From Alphaproteobacteria bacterium (GTDB taxonomy: Bacteria > Pseudomonadota > Alphaproteobacteria > Sphingomonadales > Sphingomonadaceae), in contig JAHJWA010000351.1 in the NCBI GenBank assembly GCA_018828205.1, positions 1 through 20,395 on the forward strand: DNA of 20,395 nucleotides, read 5' to 3'. The position numbers and the translations under genes were made by a program. The notes under the pieces are model-generated. The model was not told where the DNA came from. It saw only the letters and a program-made list of their open reading frames with translations, and did no database searches. Shown here piece after piece: positions 8,302 through 14,304 of the stretch. The stretch's first letter is position 1. Each line of letters opens with the position of its first letter.

Positions 8302-8309
8302 CTAACATT
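8302..8309. promoter_or_regulatory. CTAACATT element upstream of the first Crp/Fnr gene
   Basis: The word CTAACATT ends 48 bases before the ATG at 8358. The same eight bases occur upstream of the second Crp/Fnr gene and of the small gene at 12496, each time in a plus-strand non-coding gap. It may be an operator or promoter element shared by the three genes. Polarity and exact role are not known. Confidence 0.45.
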
Positions 8310-8357
8310 GATGCAGCGCCGTTGCCTTTTCTTCCGTTCGCCGGTTAGGGAGCGCAG

Positions 8358-9128
8358 ATGAGCAGTCTGGAAGAGTTCGCAAGATACCCGAAAACCGGTC
8401 GCTTCCTCGCCGGGCGCGTGCGCTCGGCGTTGAGCGCGGCCGAACGCGAACGGATGGAGGCGCTGGTGGCCGAGACCGAAGTGCTCGAACACGGGCGCCG
8501 GGTGATCGCGCGCGGGCAGACCTCGGACCATTCGACCATGCTGATCGAAGGCTTCATGCTGCGCACGCTGGTGGCCGACAACCGCCGCCACGCGGTGAGC
8601 TTCCACGTCCCCGGCGATTTCGTCGATCTGCACTGCTTCGCGCTCCAGCGGCTCGATCACAACATCGATTGCGTCGGACAGGTGAAGGTCGGCTATGTCC
8701 CGCATGATGCCATCGTCCAGGTGATGCGCGACGATCCGCAGCTGGCGCGGCTGTTCTGGTTTTCCACCCTGCTCGACGCCGCGATGCATCGCGAATGGAT
8801 CATGAAGCTCGAACAGCTCACCGCGCCGCGGCGGATCGCGCATATCTTCGCCGAGATCTGGCAGCGGCTCGAGATGGTCGGGCTGGCGCAGAGCGACGGG
8901 TTCGACACGCCTTTGACGCAGATCGATCTGGCCGACATGTGCGGCGCCACCGCGATCCACGTGAACCGAGCGATCGCCGAATTGCGCAAGACCGGGATCG
9001 CCGATTTCCGCCGCGGCCGCGTGGTGGTGTCCGATCGCGACCGGCTGGAAGAGTTCGGCGATTTCAACCCGAGCTATCTCTACGCCGACGAGGCTCCGGC
9101 CGCCGAATTCTCCCAGCGACGGGCATGA
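8358..9128 (+). CDS. Crp/Fnr-family transcriptional regulator (paralogue 1)
   Basis: A 256-residue regulator. Residues about 30-125 form the cyclic-nucleotide-binding-type beta-barrel, with VPGDFVDLHCFALQRLDH (84-101) at the phosphate-cassette position. A dimerisation helix follows (about 128-165, LEQLTAPRRIAHIF). A Crp-type winged helix-turn-helix covers about 175-235, with recognition segment LTQIDLADMCGATAIHVNRAIAELRK (186-211). The N-terminal FNR iron-sulfur cysteine cluster is absent, so oxygen sensing by a 4Fe-4S cluster is unlikely; the effector is unknown. It is divergent from the GT4 gene and preceded by the CTAACATT element. GGGAGCG at 8348-8354 is a weak ribosome site. Its stop overlaps the sulfotransferase ATG (ATGA), coupling the two. 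Confidence 0.92.
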   Translation: MSSLEEFARYPKTGRFLAGRVRSALSAAERERMEALVAETEVLEHGRRVIARGQTSDHSTMLIEGFMLRTLVADNRRHAVSFHVPGDFVDLHCFALQRLDHNIDCVGQVKVGYVPHDAIVQVMRDDPQLARLFWFSTLLDAAMHREWIMKLEQLTAPRRIAHIFAEIWQRLEMVGLAQSDGFDTPLTQIDLADMCGATAIHVNRAIAELRKTGIADFRRGRVVVSDRDRLEEFGDFNPSYLYADEAPAAEFSQRRA

Positions 9129-9988
9129 GCGCGGCGGACGCGCCCGCCTCTGCAGCGGTCCCTGGACCGGTTCCCGCGCGGGGGCCGCGCTTCGTCTTCA
9201 TAGCCGGTCTGCACCGCAGCGGCACCAGCCTGCTGGCGAAGCTGCTGGCGGCGCATCCCGAGATCAGCGCGATCGCGAACAGTCCCGCGCCCGAGAACGA
9301 GGGCTGCTATTTGCAGGGCGCCATCCCCCATACCGCGCGCCACGGCATCCCCGGCCATTATGCCACCGACCCTGCTCAGCACCATATCGAGGGCTGCCGC
9401 TTCGACACGCTGGCCACGCGCGAGCGGATGCTGGCCGGTTGGGCGCCCTGGTTCGATCCCGCCAGCCCATGGTGGCTCGAGAAATCGCCCGTCAACCTCA
9501 CCCGGATGCGGCTTTACCAGCAGCTCTTCCCGATGAGCCAGTTCGTGGTGATCCTGCGGCACCCCCAAGTGCTGGCTTGCGCGATGCGCAAATGGGTCGA
9601 CCGGCCCGAGGCGGAGCTGACAGACTACGCGCTGTCGGCCTATGAACAGGCCGCGGAGGACGCGCGCTACCTGCATGCGATCACGCTGCTGCGCTACGAG
9701 GATCTGATCGCCGCGCCCCATGCTACGCTGGCCGGGCTTTCGGCCTTTCTCGACCTCCCGCCGCATCCGCCGCAAATCGAGCTGCGCAACGGCAATGCCG
9801 ATTATACGATCGAGGGGAACCCCGCCCGGGCGGTCGCCGCACGGCTGGCGCGCTGGGGTTATGGCGATGGCGGAGCGGTCGGGCGCTTCGAGCCGCTTGT
9901 ATCGCATCCCTTGCGCGCGGTGCGCGAGAGCACCGCAGCGGCCCTGATCGCAGGCGAAGACGATGAGCGATTGCTGAATTTCGGCTGA
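9125..9988 (+). CDS. Sulfotransferase family protein
   Basis: A 287-residue PAPS-dependent sulfotransferase-like protein. RFVFIAGLHRSGTSLLAKLLAAHP (residues 22-45) contains the 5'-phosphosulfate-binding loop HRSGTSL (30-36). VVILRHP (141-147) is the 3'-phosphate-binding strand with its conserved Arg, and WWLEKSP (116-122) is the preceding motif with a catalytic-type Lys. The first 20 residues are Ala/Pro-rich with no hydrophobic core, so there is no signal peptide. I use the ATG within the ATGA overlap with the Crp/Fnr stop; the frame is open upstream, but that part is a shadow of the regulator gene. Coupling to the regulator and closeness to the glycosyltransferases suggest, without proving, that it sulfates the glycan or glycolipid they make. 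Confidence 0.85.
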   Translation: MSAADAPASAAVPGPVPARGPRFVFIAGLHRSGTSLLAKLLAAHPEISAIANSPAPENEGCYLQGAIPHTARHGIPGHYATDPAQHHIEGCRFDTLATRERMLAGWAPWFDPASPWWLEKSPVNLTRMRLYQQLFPMSQFVVILRHPQVLACAMRKWVDRPEAELTDYALSAYEQAAEDARYLHAITLLRYEDLIAAPHATLAGLSAFLDLPPHPPQIELRNGNADYTIEGNPARAVAARLARWGYGDGGAVGRFEPLVSHPLRAVRESTAAALIAGEDDERLLNFG

Positions 9989-10002
9989 AAAATATCGCAA
10001 AG

Positions 10003-10010
10003 CTAACATT
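10003..10010. promoter_or_regulatory. CTAACATT element upstream of the second Crp/Fnr gene
   Basis: The second exact copy of CTAACATT, in the 84-base gap after the sulfotransferase, ends 62 bases before the GTG at 10073. Both paralogous regulators therefore carry it, which would suit auto- or cross-regulation or a shared promoter class. Confidence 0.45.
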
Positions 10011-10072
10011 CGTCAATGGACCGGGGTGCGATCCGCCGCGTAATCGCACGCCGACCCGGGGGTGGGTAGAAA

Positions 10073-10828
10073 GTGACCGACCGAATGATGTTTCCCCTCA
10101 CCGGAGAGTTTCTCGCCGGACGCCTGCGAGAGCATCTCAGCCAAGGCGACCTGACTTACATTGAAAATCTGATCGACAGCGTCGACGAGCATGGCGATGG
10201 CGTCCGGCTGGTCGAAAGCGGCGTACCCACCGAGAAGAGCCAGCTGCTGATCGAAGGCTTCGTGTTCCGCACCATCGAGACCGACAAGCGCCGCTTCATC
10301 GTCGGGATCCACGTCCCGGGCGATTTCATCGATCTGCACGGCTTCGCGCTCGGCCGCCTCGACCACACGCTGGTCAGCGCCGGATCGGTCCGGCTCGGCA
10401 GCGTTCCGCATAAAAGCTTGCAGAGGGTGATGGCCGAGCGCCCGGGTATCGCGCGCGCGATGTGGTTCGCGACGCTCCTCGATGCGGCGATCCACCGCAA
10501 ATGGATCCAGACCCTCGAGCAGCTCGATGCGCCGCGGCGGATCGCGCATCTCTACGCCGAGCTCCACGAGAGGCTCGATCTGATCGGGCGCCCGATTCCG
10601 CGCGCGCTGCGGACCCCCTTCACCCAGCTCGATCTGGCGGACATGTGCGGCGTCAGCGCCATTCATGCCAATCGTGCGGTGGGCAAATTGCGCGATATGG
10701 GAATCGGCGAGATCCGCCGCGGCGATCTCTACACCGACGATTGGGAAGCGCTCAAACGCTATGCCCGCTTCGATGGCAGCTATCTCTACGGGCGCGGTGC
10801 GCTCAAGCTGCAGGACGACTGGCGCTAG
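10073..10828 (+). CDS. Crp/Fnr-family transcriptional regulator (paralogue 2)
   Basis: A 251-residue paralogue of the regulator at 8358. Nearly identical blocks include VPGDF(I/V)DLH-x-FAL-x-RLDH (81-98 here), LEQLDAPRRIAHLYAE (148-163) and the HTH segment FTQLDLADMCGVSAIHANRAVGKLR (183-207). It likewise lacks the FNR cysteine cluster. The GTG at 10073 follows a GGGGGTGGG purine run; the ATG at 10085 (MMFPLTGEF) is a reasonable alternative start. It is separated from the sulfotransferase by 84 bases carrying a CTAACATT element and is probably transcribed on its own. The next gene converges after 24 bases with no obvious T-tailed hairpin. The pair probably arose by duplication around the sulfotransferase. 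Confidence 0.92.
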   Translation: MTDRMMFPLTGEFLAGRLREHLSQGDLTYIENLIDSVDEHGDGVRLVESGVPTEKSQLLIEGFVFRTIETDKRRFIVGIHVPGDFIDLHGFALGRLDHTLVSAGSVRLGSVPHKSLQRVMAERPGIARAMWFATLLDAAIHRKWIQTLEQLDAPRRIAHLYAELHERLDLIGRPIPRALRTPFTQLDLADMCGVSAIHANRAVGKLRDMGIGEIRRGDLYTDDWEALKRYARFDGSYLYGRGALKLQDDWR

Positions 10829-10852
10829 CTGGGCGCGGGGTCAGGCGCTCGC

Positions 10853-11452
10853 TCAGGCCGGCAGGACGGCGTAATCGATCGGCTTGAAGCTGCCGCCGTT
10901 GGAGGCATAGGCCGAACAGGCGGTCAGCCCGACGATCAGATCCATCTCCGCGCGCAGCGCGATCCGGTCGCCGGCCTTGCTCAGCGGCGGCTTGACCTCG
11001 AGCACACCCGATCGGCCATCCACCGGGACATTCATGAACAGGTTGAAGGCGGTGGGGATCGCATCGGGTCCGATGCCATAGGGTGCGAGCGCCGCCTCCA
11101 GATTGCCGAAACAGCCGCGGTGCTCGGGCTTGTCGGGATAGAAATGCTTGAAGGTATCGACGCTGCAGGGGGTGAGCAGGAAGTCGTGCGTGCCCACCGT
11201 ATCCTCGACGATCTCGAGCATCACGCGAGAGCGGTTCGACCACAGCCTGCTGCCCGTGGTCAGCGCGATGCTCTCCTCGTAATCGAAGGTCCGGCCATTC
11301 GAGACGACCTCGCCGGTATCGTCGGCGCCGTAACAGACGAGGTCCGAGACCTGCCCGCCTTCGGGATCGCTGACGATGAGCGTCTCGCCCTTGGCGAGCT
11401 TGAGAGCGACACCGCTGCGCGGTTCGATTCGGGTCATCCGTGGCGGGTTCAT
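10853..11452 (-). CDS. DUF1989 / urea carboxylase-associated family protein
   Basis: A 199-residue protein of the DUF1989 family. Visible blocks are GGQVSDLVCYGADD (32-45), GTHDFLLTPCSVDTF (87-101), AFNLFMNVPVD (135-145) and the C-terminal TACSAYASNGG (177-187), with His/Cys residues suited to metal binding. DUF1989 members are known as accessory proteins of urea-carboxylase-type enzymes, and the CgdA/CgdB pair is the carboxyguanidine deiminase of bacterial guanidine use. Here only one DUF1989 gene is present and no carboxylase or allophanate hydrolase is in the window, so the substrate may differ. The ATG overlaps the stop of the upstream YqcI/YcgG gene by four bases, so the two are translationally coupled. 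Confidence 0.85.
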   Translation of the reverse strand: MNPPRMTRIEPRSGVALKLAKGETLIVSDPEGGQVSDLVCYGADDTGEVVSNGRTFDYEESIALTTGSRLWSNRSRVMLEIVEDTVGTHDFLLTPCSVDTFKHFYPDKPEHRGCFGNLEAALAPYGIGPDAIPTAFNLFMNVPVDGRSGVLEVKPPLSKAGDRIALRAEMDLIVGLTACSAYASNGGSFKPIDYAVLPA

Positions 11453-12150
11453 TTCGGCAGGCTCCGCTTGTCGGTGAAGGGGCAGGTCCAGTCGGACGCG
11501 ACGGCGCGACCGCTGTATTGCCGCGCTTCGCTGGTTTCGCCGTGGCGGGCAAGCATCGGGTTGATCGAGCCGGCCAGCTTGCTGTCGCGCGCGAGAATGG
11601 CTTCGCGCATCCTTTCGTAGCGGCCTTGCTCGCGCAGTTGCTCGAACTGATCGTGCAGATTGAACACCAGCGTCGGATAGGCAAACCGCCTTGCCGGGCG
11701 CGAGGCATTGGGATGCAGCCCCACGACGAAGAACGCCTCGCCGCCGAAACTCAGCGAGAAATGCGGGTCCGAGGGGTCGGGGCTGACGCTGGCGTCATAC
11801 GGCTGCGACAACCAATCGTCCTTGTCCGCCAGCGACTGCAGCCGCTCCCACAGCCGCGCCTCGAAGGCATGCTCGTCGGCATCGACCGGACCTTCGAACA
11901 TCACCGCGAGGCTGCGCAGATAGCTGCGGTCGTCGCGATAGCGCTCCGCCCAGTCGAGCAGGGCATCGTGGATGCGCAGATCGTCCCAGCCGCTGCGCAT
12001 GTCCTTGGCGAAGAGCGTCTTCAGGGTTCCGCGCGCCAGAGTGGATTTGGCACCGACGCAAGGATACTCGCTGCGCTCGATAAAGGCCTCGAAGCGCTCG
12101 CGCATCTCGATTTCGCGCGTCTCGGGCACGCTCATCACCGCGACGGTCAT
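11449..12150 (-). CDS. YqcI/YcgG family protein (GntA-like putative heme-dependent N-hydroxylase)
   Basis: A 233-residue protein of the YqcI/YcgG family. Blocks that support this are the N-terminal YPCVGAKSTLARGTL (29-43), FFVVGLHPNASRPARRF (140-156) with a His that is a candidate heme ligand, LVFNLHDQFEQLR (161-173), and the terminal DWTCPF (220-225). The characterised relative GntA, of guanitoxin biosynthesis, is a heme-dependent enzyme that N-hydroxylates a guanidino group. Whether this protein does so is inference. It is the first gene of a two-gene operon with DUF1989 (ATGA overlap at 11449-11452). GGGGA lies about nine bases upstream of the ATG, and the leader holds nested inverted repeats. 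Met6 is an alternative start. Confidence 0.8.
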   Translation of the reverse strand: MTVAVMSVPETREIEMRERFEAFIERSEYPCVGAKSTLARGTLKTLFAKDMRSGWDDLRIHDALLDWAERYRDDRSYLRSLAVMFEGPVDADEHAFEARLWERLQSLADKDDWLSQPYDASVSPDPSDPHFSLSFGGEAFFVVGLHPNASRPARRFAYPTLVFNLHDQFEQLREQGRYERMREAILARDSKLAGSINPMLARHGETSEARQYSGRAVASDWTCPFTDKRSLPK

Positions 12151-12174
12151 CGCGCGGTCCCCGCAGCGAACGCG

Positions 12175-12219
12175 CCTCCGCGCGCAGAATCACTTTCACC
12201 CGGGTGGAGGTCGCGGAGG
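12175..12219. repeat. Nested inverted repeats in the YqcI/YcgG leader
   Basis: Outer arms CCTCCGCG (12175-12182) and CGCGGAGG (12212-12219) are perfect 8-bp complements. They enclose the perfect 10-bp palindrome CACCCGGGTG (12197-12206). The block starts 25 bases upstream of the YqcI/YcgG ATG. There is no T-run on either side, so a factor-independent terminator is not indicated. A structured leader or an operator is more likely. Confidence 0.45.
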
Positions 12220-12220
12220 A

Positions 12221-12236
12221 AAGCCGCAATCGGCTT
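12221..12236. repeat. Short perfect hairpin (6-bp stem, 4-nt loop)
   Basis: AAGCCG and CGGCTT flank a CAAT loop. It follows the nested repeat block directly (one base between) and may be part of the same structured leader. Confidence 0.4.
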
Positions 12237-12401
12237 CTGGGAGCTGGACATGGATCGGCACTTTCGGACTGTTCATGACGAAAAAGCGAAGGGCGAACCC
12301 TCCGCGTACAGTCTCAAAACGGTCGCGAGGCGGTGCGGCACCATGATTGACATGAATTTATTTTGCGCGCCCCGGTCTGGCTCGCGCGCCCAAAACCCCC
12401 A

Positions 12402-12418
12402 CCGAATCTAACATTCGG
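12402..12418. promoter_or_regulatory. CTAACATT element inside a perfect inverted repeat
   Basis: CCGAAT (12402-12407) and ATTCGG (12413-12418) are perfect 6-bp complements around CTAAC. The third CTAACATT copy (12408-12415) spans the loop and the right arm. It ends 80 bases before the ATG at 12496. The first and second copies lack the full inverted repeat, so the CTAACATT word itself, not the dyad, is what all three genes share. Confidence 0.45.
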
Positions 12419-12495
12419 TCGTTTGTTGCAAATGTTGTCGCGAGCGCCAAAAGCTTGGGCAATGCTGCGCCGGAAACCTTCAGGGGGCACGATCC

Positions 12496-12702
12496 ATGCG
12501 CCGATTCAAGATCATCACCGAAGGGCGGTCCAGCCCGGAGCCCGAAATCGTGGAGTTCCAAGCGCAGGAGGTGGGCACCGCCCTGGAATTGACCGCCAGA
12601 ATTGTCGAGGCATCGCACGCCGAAATGTGGTGCGATGACGAGCTGTTGTGCAAATTGTCGCGCGCCGGCGATCGCAACGCGCCCTTCTGGTACGTCGGCT
12701 GA
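12496..12702 (+). CDS. Small hypothetical protein (68 aa)
   Basis: I do not recognise a named family. The protein begins MRRFKIITEG, then has an acidic PEPEIVEFQAQEVGTALELTARIVEA stretch that would form a strand-helix unit, and ends with two strand-like segments (AEMWCDDELLCKLSR and APFWYVG). The pattern resembles small one-domain alpha/beta proteins of unknown function in alphaproteobacteria. Support for it being real: balanced amino-acid use, an AGGGGG run at 12482-12487 upstream of the ATG, and a CTAACATT element 80 bases upstream. It is the last chromosomal gene before the integrated element. Soluble, no signal peptide. Confidence 0.7.
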   Translation: MRRFKIITEGRSSPEPEIVEFQAQEVGTALELTARIVEASHAEMWCDDELLCKLSRAGDRNAPFWYVG

Positions 12703-12936
12703 CCGCATCCGGTACCGACCAGCAGCCAGCATGCAGTCCCGACGTCCGGACCGTCCTGGCCCGCGCTGCGGTAAATTGGATGCCCCGTGAGGAATCTAAC
12801 TAATTGTTCGTGGTTGTTCGCCCGTGGCCGTTTTCTGCCCTTGTTTCCGTTTGGTTCTGGGGGCCACGTTTCGCCTTTGTTCGTTGACGTTCGATAGCTA
12901 CCGCGTCAATGTGTGGGAACGAAGAGGGGAACGCGA
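12703..12936. other. Inferred left edge of the integrated element, with TTGTTCG repeats
   Basis: A 234-base gap with no tRNA-like cloverleaf and no convincing gene. TTGTTCG occurs at 12804-12810, 12814-12820 (10 bases on, one helical turn) and 12877-12883, with a partial copy GACGTTCG at 12886-12893. Such short repeats upstream of an integrase suit arm-type binding sites. A GAATCTAAC word (12792-12800) matches the start of the host CTAACATT element at 12404-12412. The attachment core cannot be defined without the other end of the element. Confidence 0.45.
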
Positions 12937-14169
12937 TTGGCCAAGCTCACCGCTATGTCGGTAAAAAATGCGCCGCCTGGTCGGCATGGCGACGGCGAAG
13001 GCTTGTGCCTGCTCGTGAAGCCGAGTGGTGCGAAGTCTTGGGTGTTGCGAATTCAGGCAGATGGCAAGCGCCGCGATGTTGGGCTCGGCAGCGTAGACAC
13101 ATCGACAAAATCTGCGGGCGACGAGATCGTGAGTGACGTTCCGATCCTTCAGCGAAGGTTGCTGACACTCGCCGAAGCGCGGCAGAAGGCGGCGCTCTTG
13201 AGGAAGGCGGCAAAGTCTGGGCTCGATCCTGTCGAAGCGCGCGATCAGGATCGCAGGACAGTGCCCAAGTTCCGTGATGCAGCGAAAGCTGCGCATCTGG
13301 CCCTGCAATCTGGCTGGACAGAAAAGGGTGCGGACGCCTTCATTCGCTCGCTCGAGACCCACGCCTTCCCTCACATTGGGAACAGGCGCGTCGATATGGT
13401 CACCTCGGGCGACATCATCACCGCCCTCGCTCCAATTTGGACAACCAAGCCTGATATGGCTCGAAAGGTTAGACAGCGGATCGGCACGGTTCTCAACTTC
13501 GCCCATGGCAAAGGATGGCGCGCATCGGAGGCTCCGATTAAATCGATATCTGTCGGCCTGCCTCGACAGCCGGAAAGCGGTCACTTCGACGCAATGCCTT
13601 ACTCAGACGTGCCGGCCTACGTCGCCGAACTCCGATCAAAGGCACCGACCATGGGTCGCTTGGGCCAGTTATTCCAAATCTACACCGTAGCTAGGCCCGG
13701 GGAAGTCCGTGGCGCCCGCTGGGAGCAGATCGACTTAGCTAAGCGAGATTGGAATCGGCCCAAAGCGCTGATGAAGGAGAGGGTAGCCCACAAGGTGACC
13801 CTGAACACCGCGGCCATCGAATTATTGAAACAGGTTCGGATGGAAACCGGCGGTGAGCCGAAGCCCACTGACCTCATCTTCCCTAGCCGCCGCGGCAAAA
13901 TGCTATCCGACGCTACCTTCAACAAGGTGCTGCGTGATGCAGGCTTGGCTCATGACACACATGGGTTCCGCAGCTCGTTTCGCGACTGGGCCGCTGAGCA
14001 GGTGCCGGACATTCCCGATCCAGTTGCCGAGGCAGCCATGGCCCACGCCGTGCCCGACGAGGTTGTGAAAGCCTACAAGCGCACCACGTTCGTTGAGATG
14101 CGCCGGGATCTCCTAGCGCGGTGGGCCTCATTCCTTTCGGAAGGGCGAAGGGACTCGATAAGCCGATGA
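12937..14169 (+). CDS. Tyrosine recombinase / P4-type integrase
   Basis: A 410-residue site-specific integrase. The N-terminus MAKLTAMSVKNAPPGRHGDGEGL is the DUF4102-type arm-binding domain, then a SAM-like core-binding domain (about 110-215) and the catalytic domain. Catalytic residues are in place: Arg253 (VARPGEVRGARW), His342 and Arg345 (THGFRSSFRDW), His370 (AMAHAVPDE) and the nucleophile Tyr380 (VKAYKRT). I choose the TTG at 12937: translation from there gives the standard MAKLT start, and GAAGAGGGGA ends six bases before it. A GTG at 12913 would add eight residues not typical of the family. It probably drove insertion of the downstream element. Base composition is lower in GC than the genes to its left. 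Confidence 0.93.
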   Translation: MAKLTAMSVKNAPPGRHGDGEGLCLLVKPSGAKSWVLRIQADGKRRDVGLGSVDTSTKSAGDEIVSDVPILQRRLLTLAEARQKAALLRKAAKSGLDPVEARDQDRRTVPKFRDAAKAAHLALQSGWTEKGADAFIRSLETHAFPHIGNRRVDMVTSGDIITALAPIWTTKPDMARKVRQRIGTVLNFAHGKGWRASEAPIKSISVGLPRQPESGHFDAMPYSDVPAYVAELRSKAPTMGRLGQLFQIYTVARPGEVRGARWEQIDLAKRDWNRPKALMKERVAHKVTLNTAAIELLKQVRMETGGEPKPTDLIFPSRRGKMLSDATFNKVLRDAGLAHDTHGFRSSFRDWAAEQVPDIPDPVAEAAMAHAVPDEVVKAYKRTTFVEMRRDLLARWASFLSEGRRDSISR

Positions 14170-14192
14170 TTTACCGATAGCATACAAAAAAT

Positions 14193-14223
14193 GAGGGCGG
14201 CGCCGCGCTAACGGCCCGCCCTC
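14193..14223 (-). terminator. GC-rich hairpin with a T-run on the minus strand
   Basis: GAGGGCGG (14193-14200) pairs perfectly with CCGCCCTC (14216-14223), with further GCCG/CGGC pairing inside. On the minus strand the stem is followed by CATTTTTTG, which is terminator-like for leftward transcripts. In the plus direction no T-run follows. It lies 23 bases after the integrase stop and would protect integrase from antisense readthrough of the leftward phage operon. Confidence 0.5.
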
Positions 14224-14304
14224 TGATCTTGTCCATGGGAGGGGGCCTTTCGGCACGGACCTCTCCATAGCGCACGCTGACCATATAAGACTCGAAACCT
14301 TACC

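Larger units (their letters stand above)
12151..12495. other. Intergenic region between the YqcI/YcgG operon and the small gene
   Basis: 345 bases without a convincing gene. It holds the nested inverted repeats at 12175-12219, a 6-bp/4-nt hairpin at 12221-12236, an AT-rich patch with a TTGACA word (12347-12352) but no well-spaced -10 partner, and a CTAACATT element within a perfect inverted repeat (12402-12418). It presumably contains divergent promoters for the two flanking units. Confidence 0.6.

Noticed and set aside
8795..9124. Upstream extension of the sulfotransferase frame
   Set aside because: The extension is an out-of-frame reading of the Crp/Fnr gene; the ATGA-coupled ATG at 9125 fits better.
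12347..12369. sigma-70 promoter at TTGACA
   Set aside because: No -10-like hexamer at 16-18 bases; the region after it is GC-rich.
11440..12411. 323-codon plus-strand frame antisense to the YqcI/YcgG gene
   Set aside because: Shadow of a family-recognisable gene; no motif and no plausible start context.
12811..12823. 13-base match TGGTTGTTCGCCC at 12811 and 20303 as an att repeat
   Set aside because: A 13-base match is expected by chance in 20 kb of skewed composition, and the second copy lies inside the coding frame of the phage gene.
12913..12936. GTG at 12913 as integrase start
   Set aside because: The TTG at 12937 gives the standard N-terminus and has a well-spaced GAAGAGGGGA ribosome site.
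12703..12936. tRNA gene as integration target
   Set aside because: I could not find an acceptor stem, anticodon arm and T-arm consensus in this gap.
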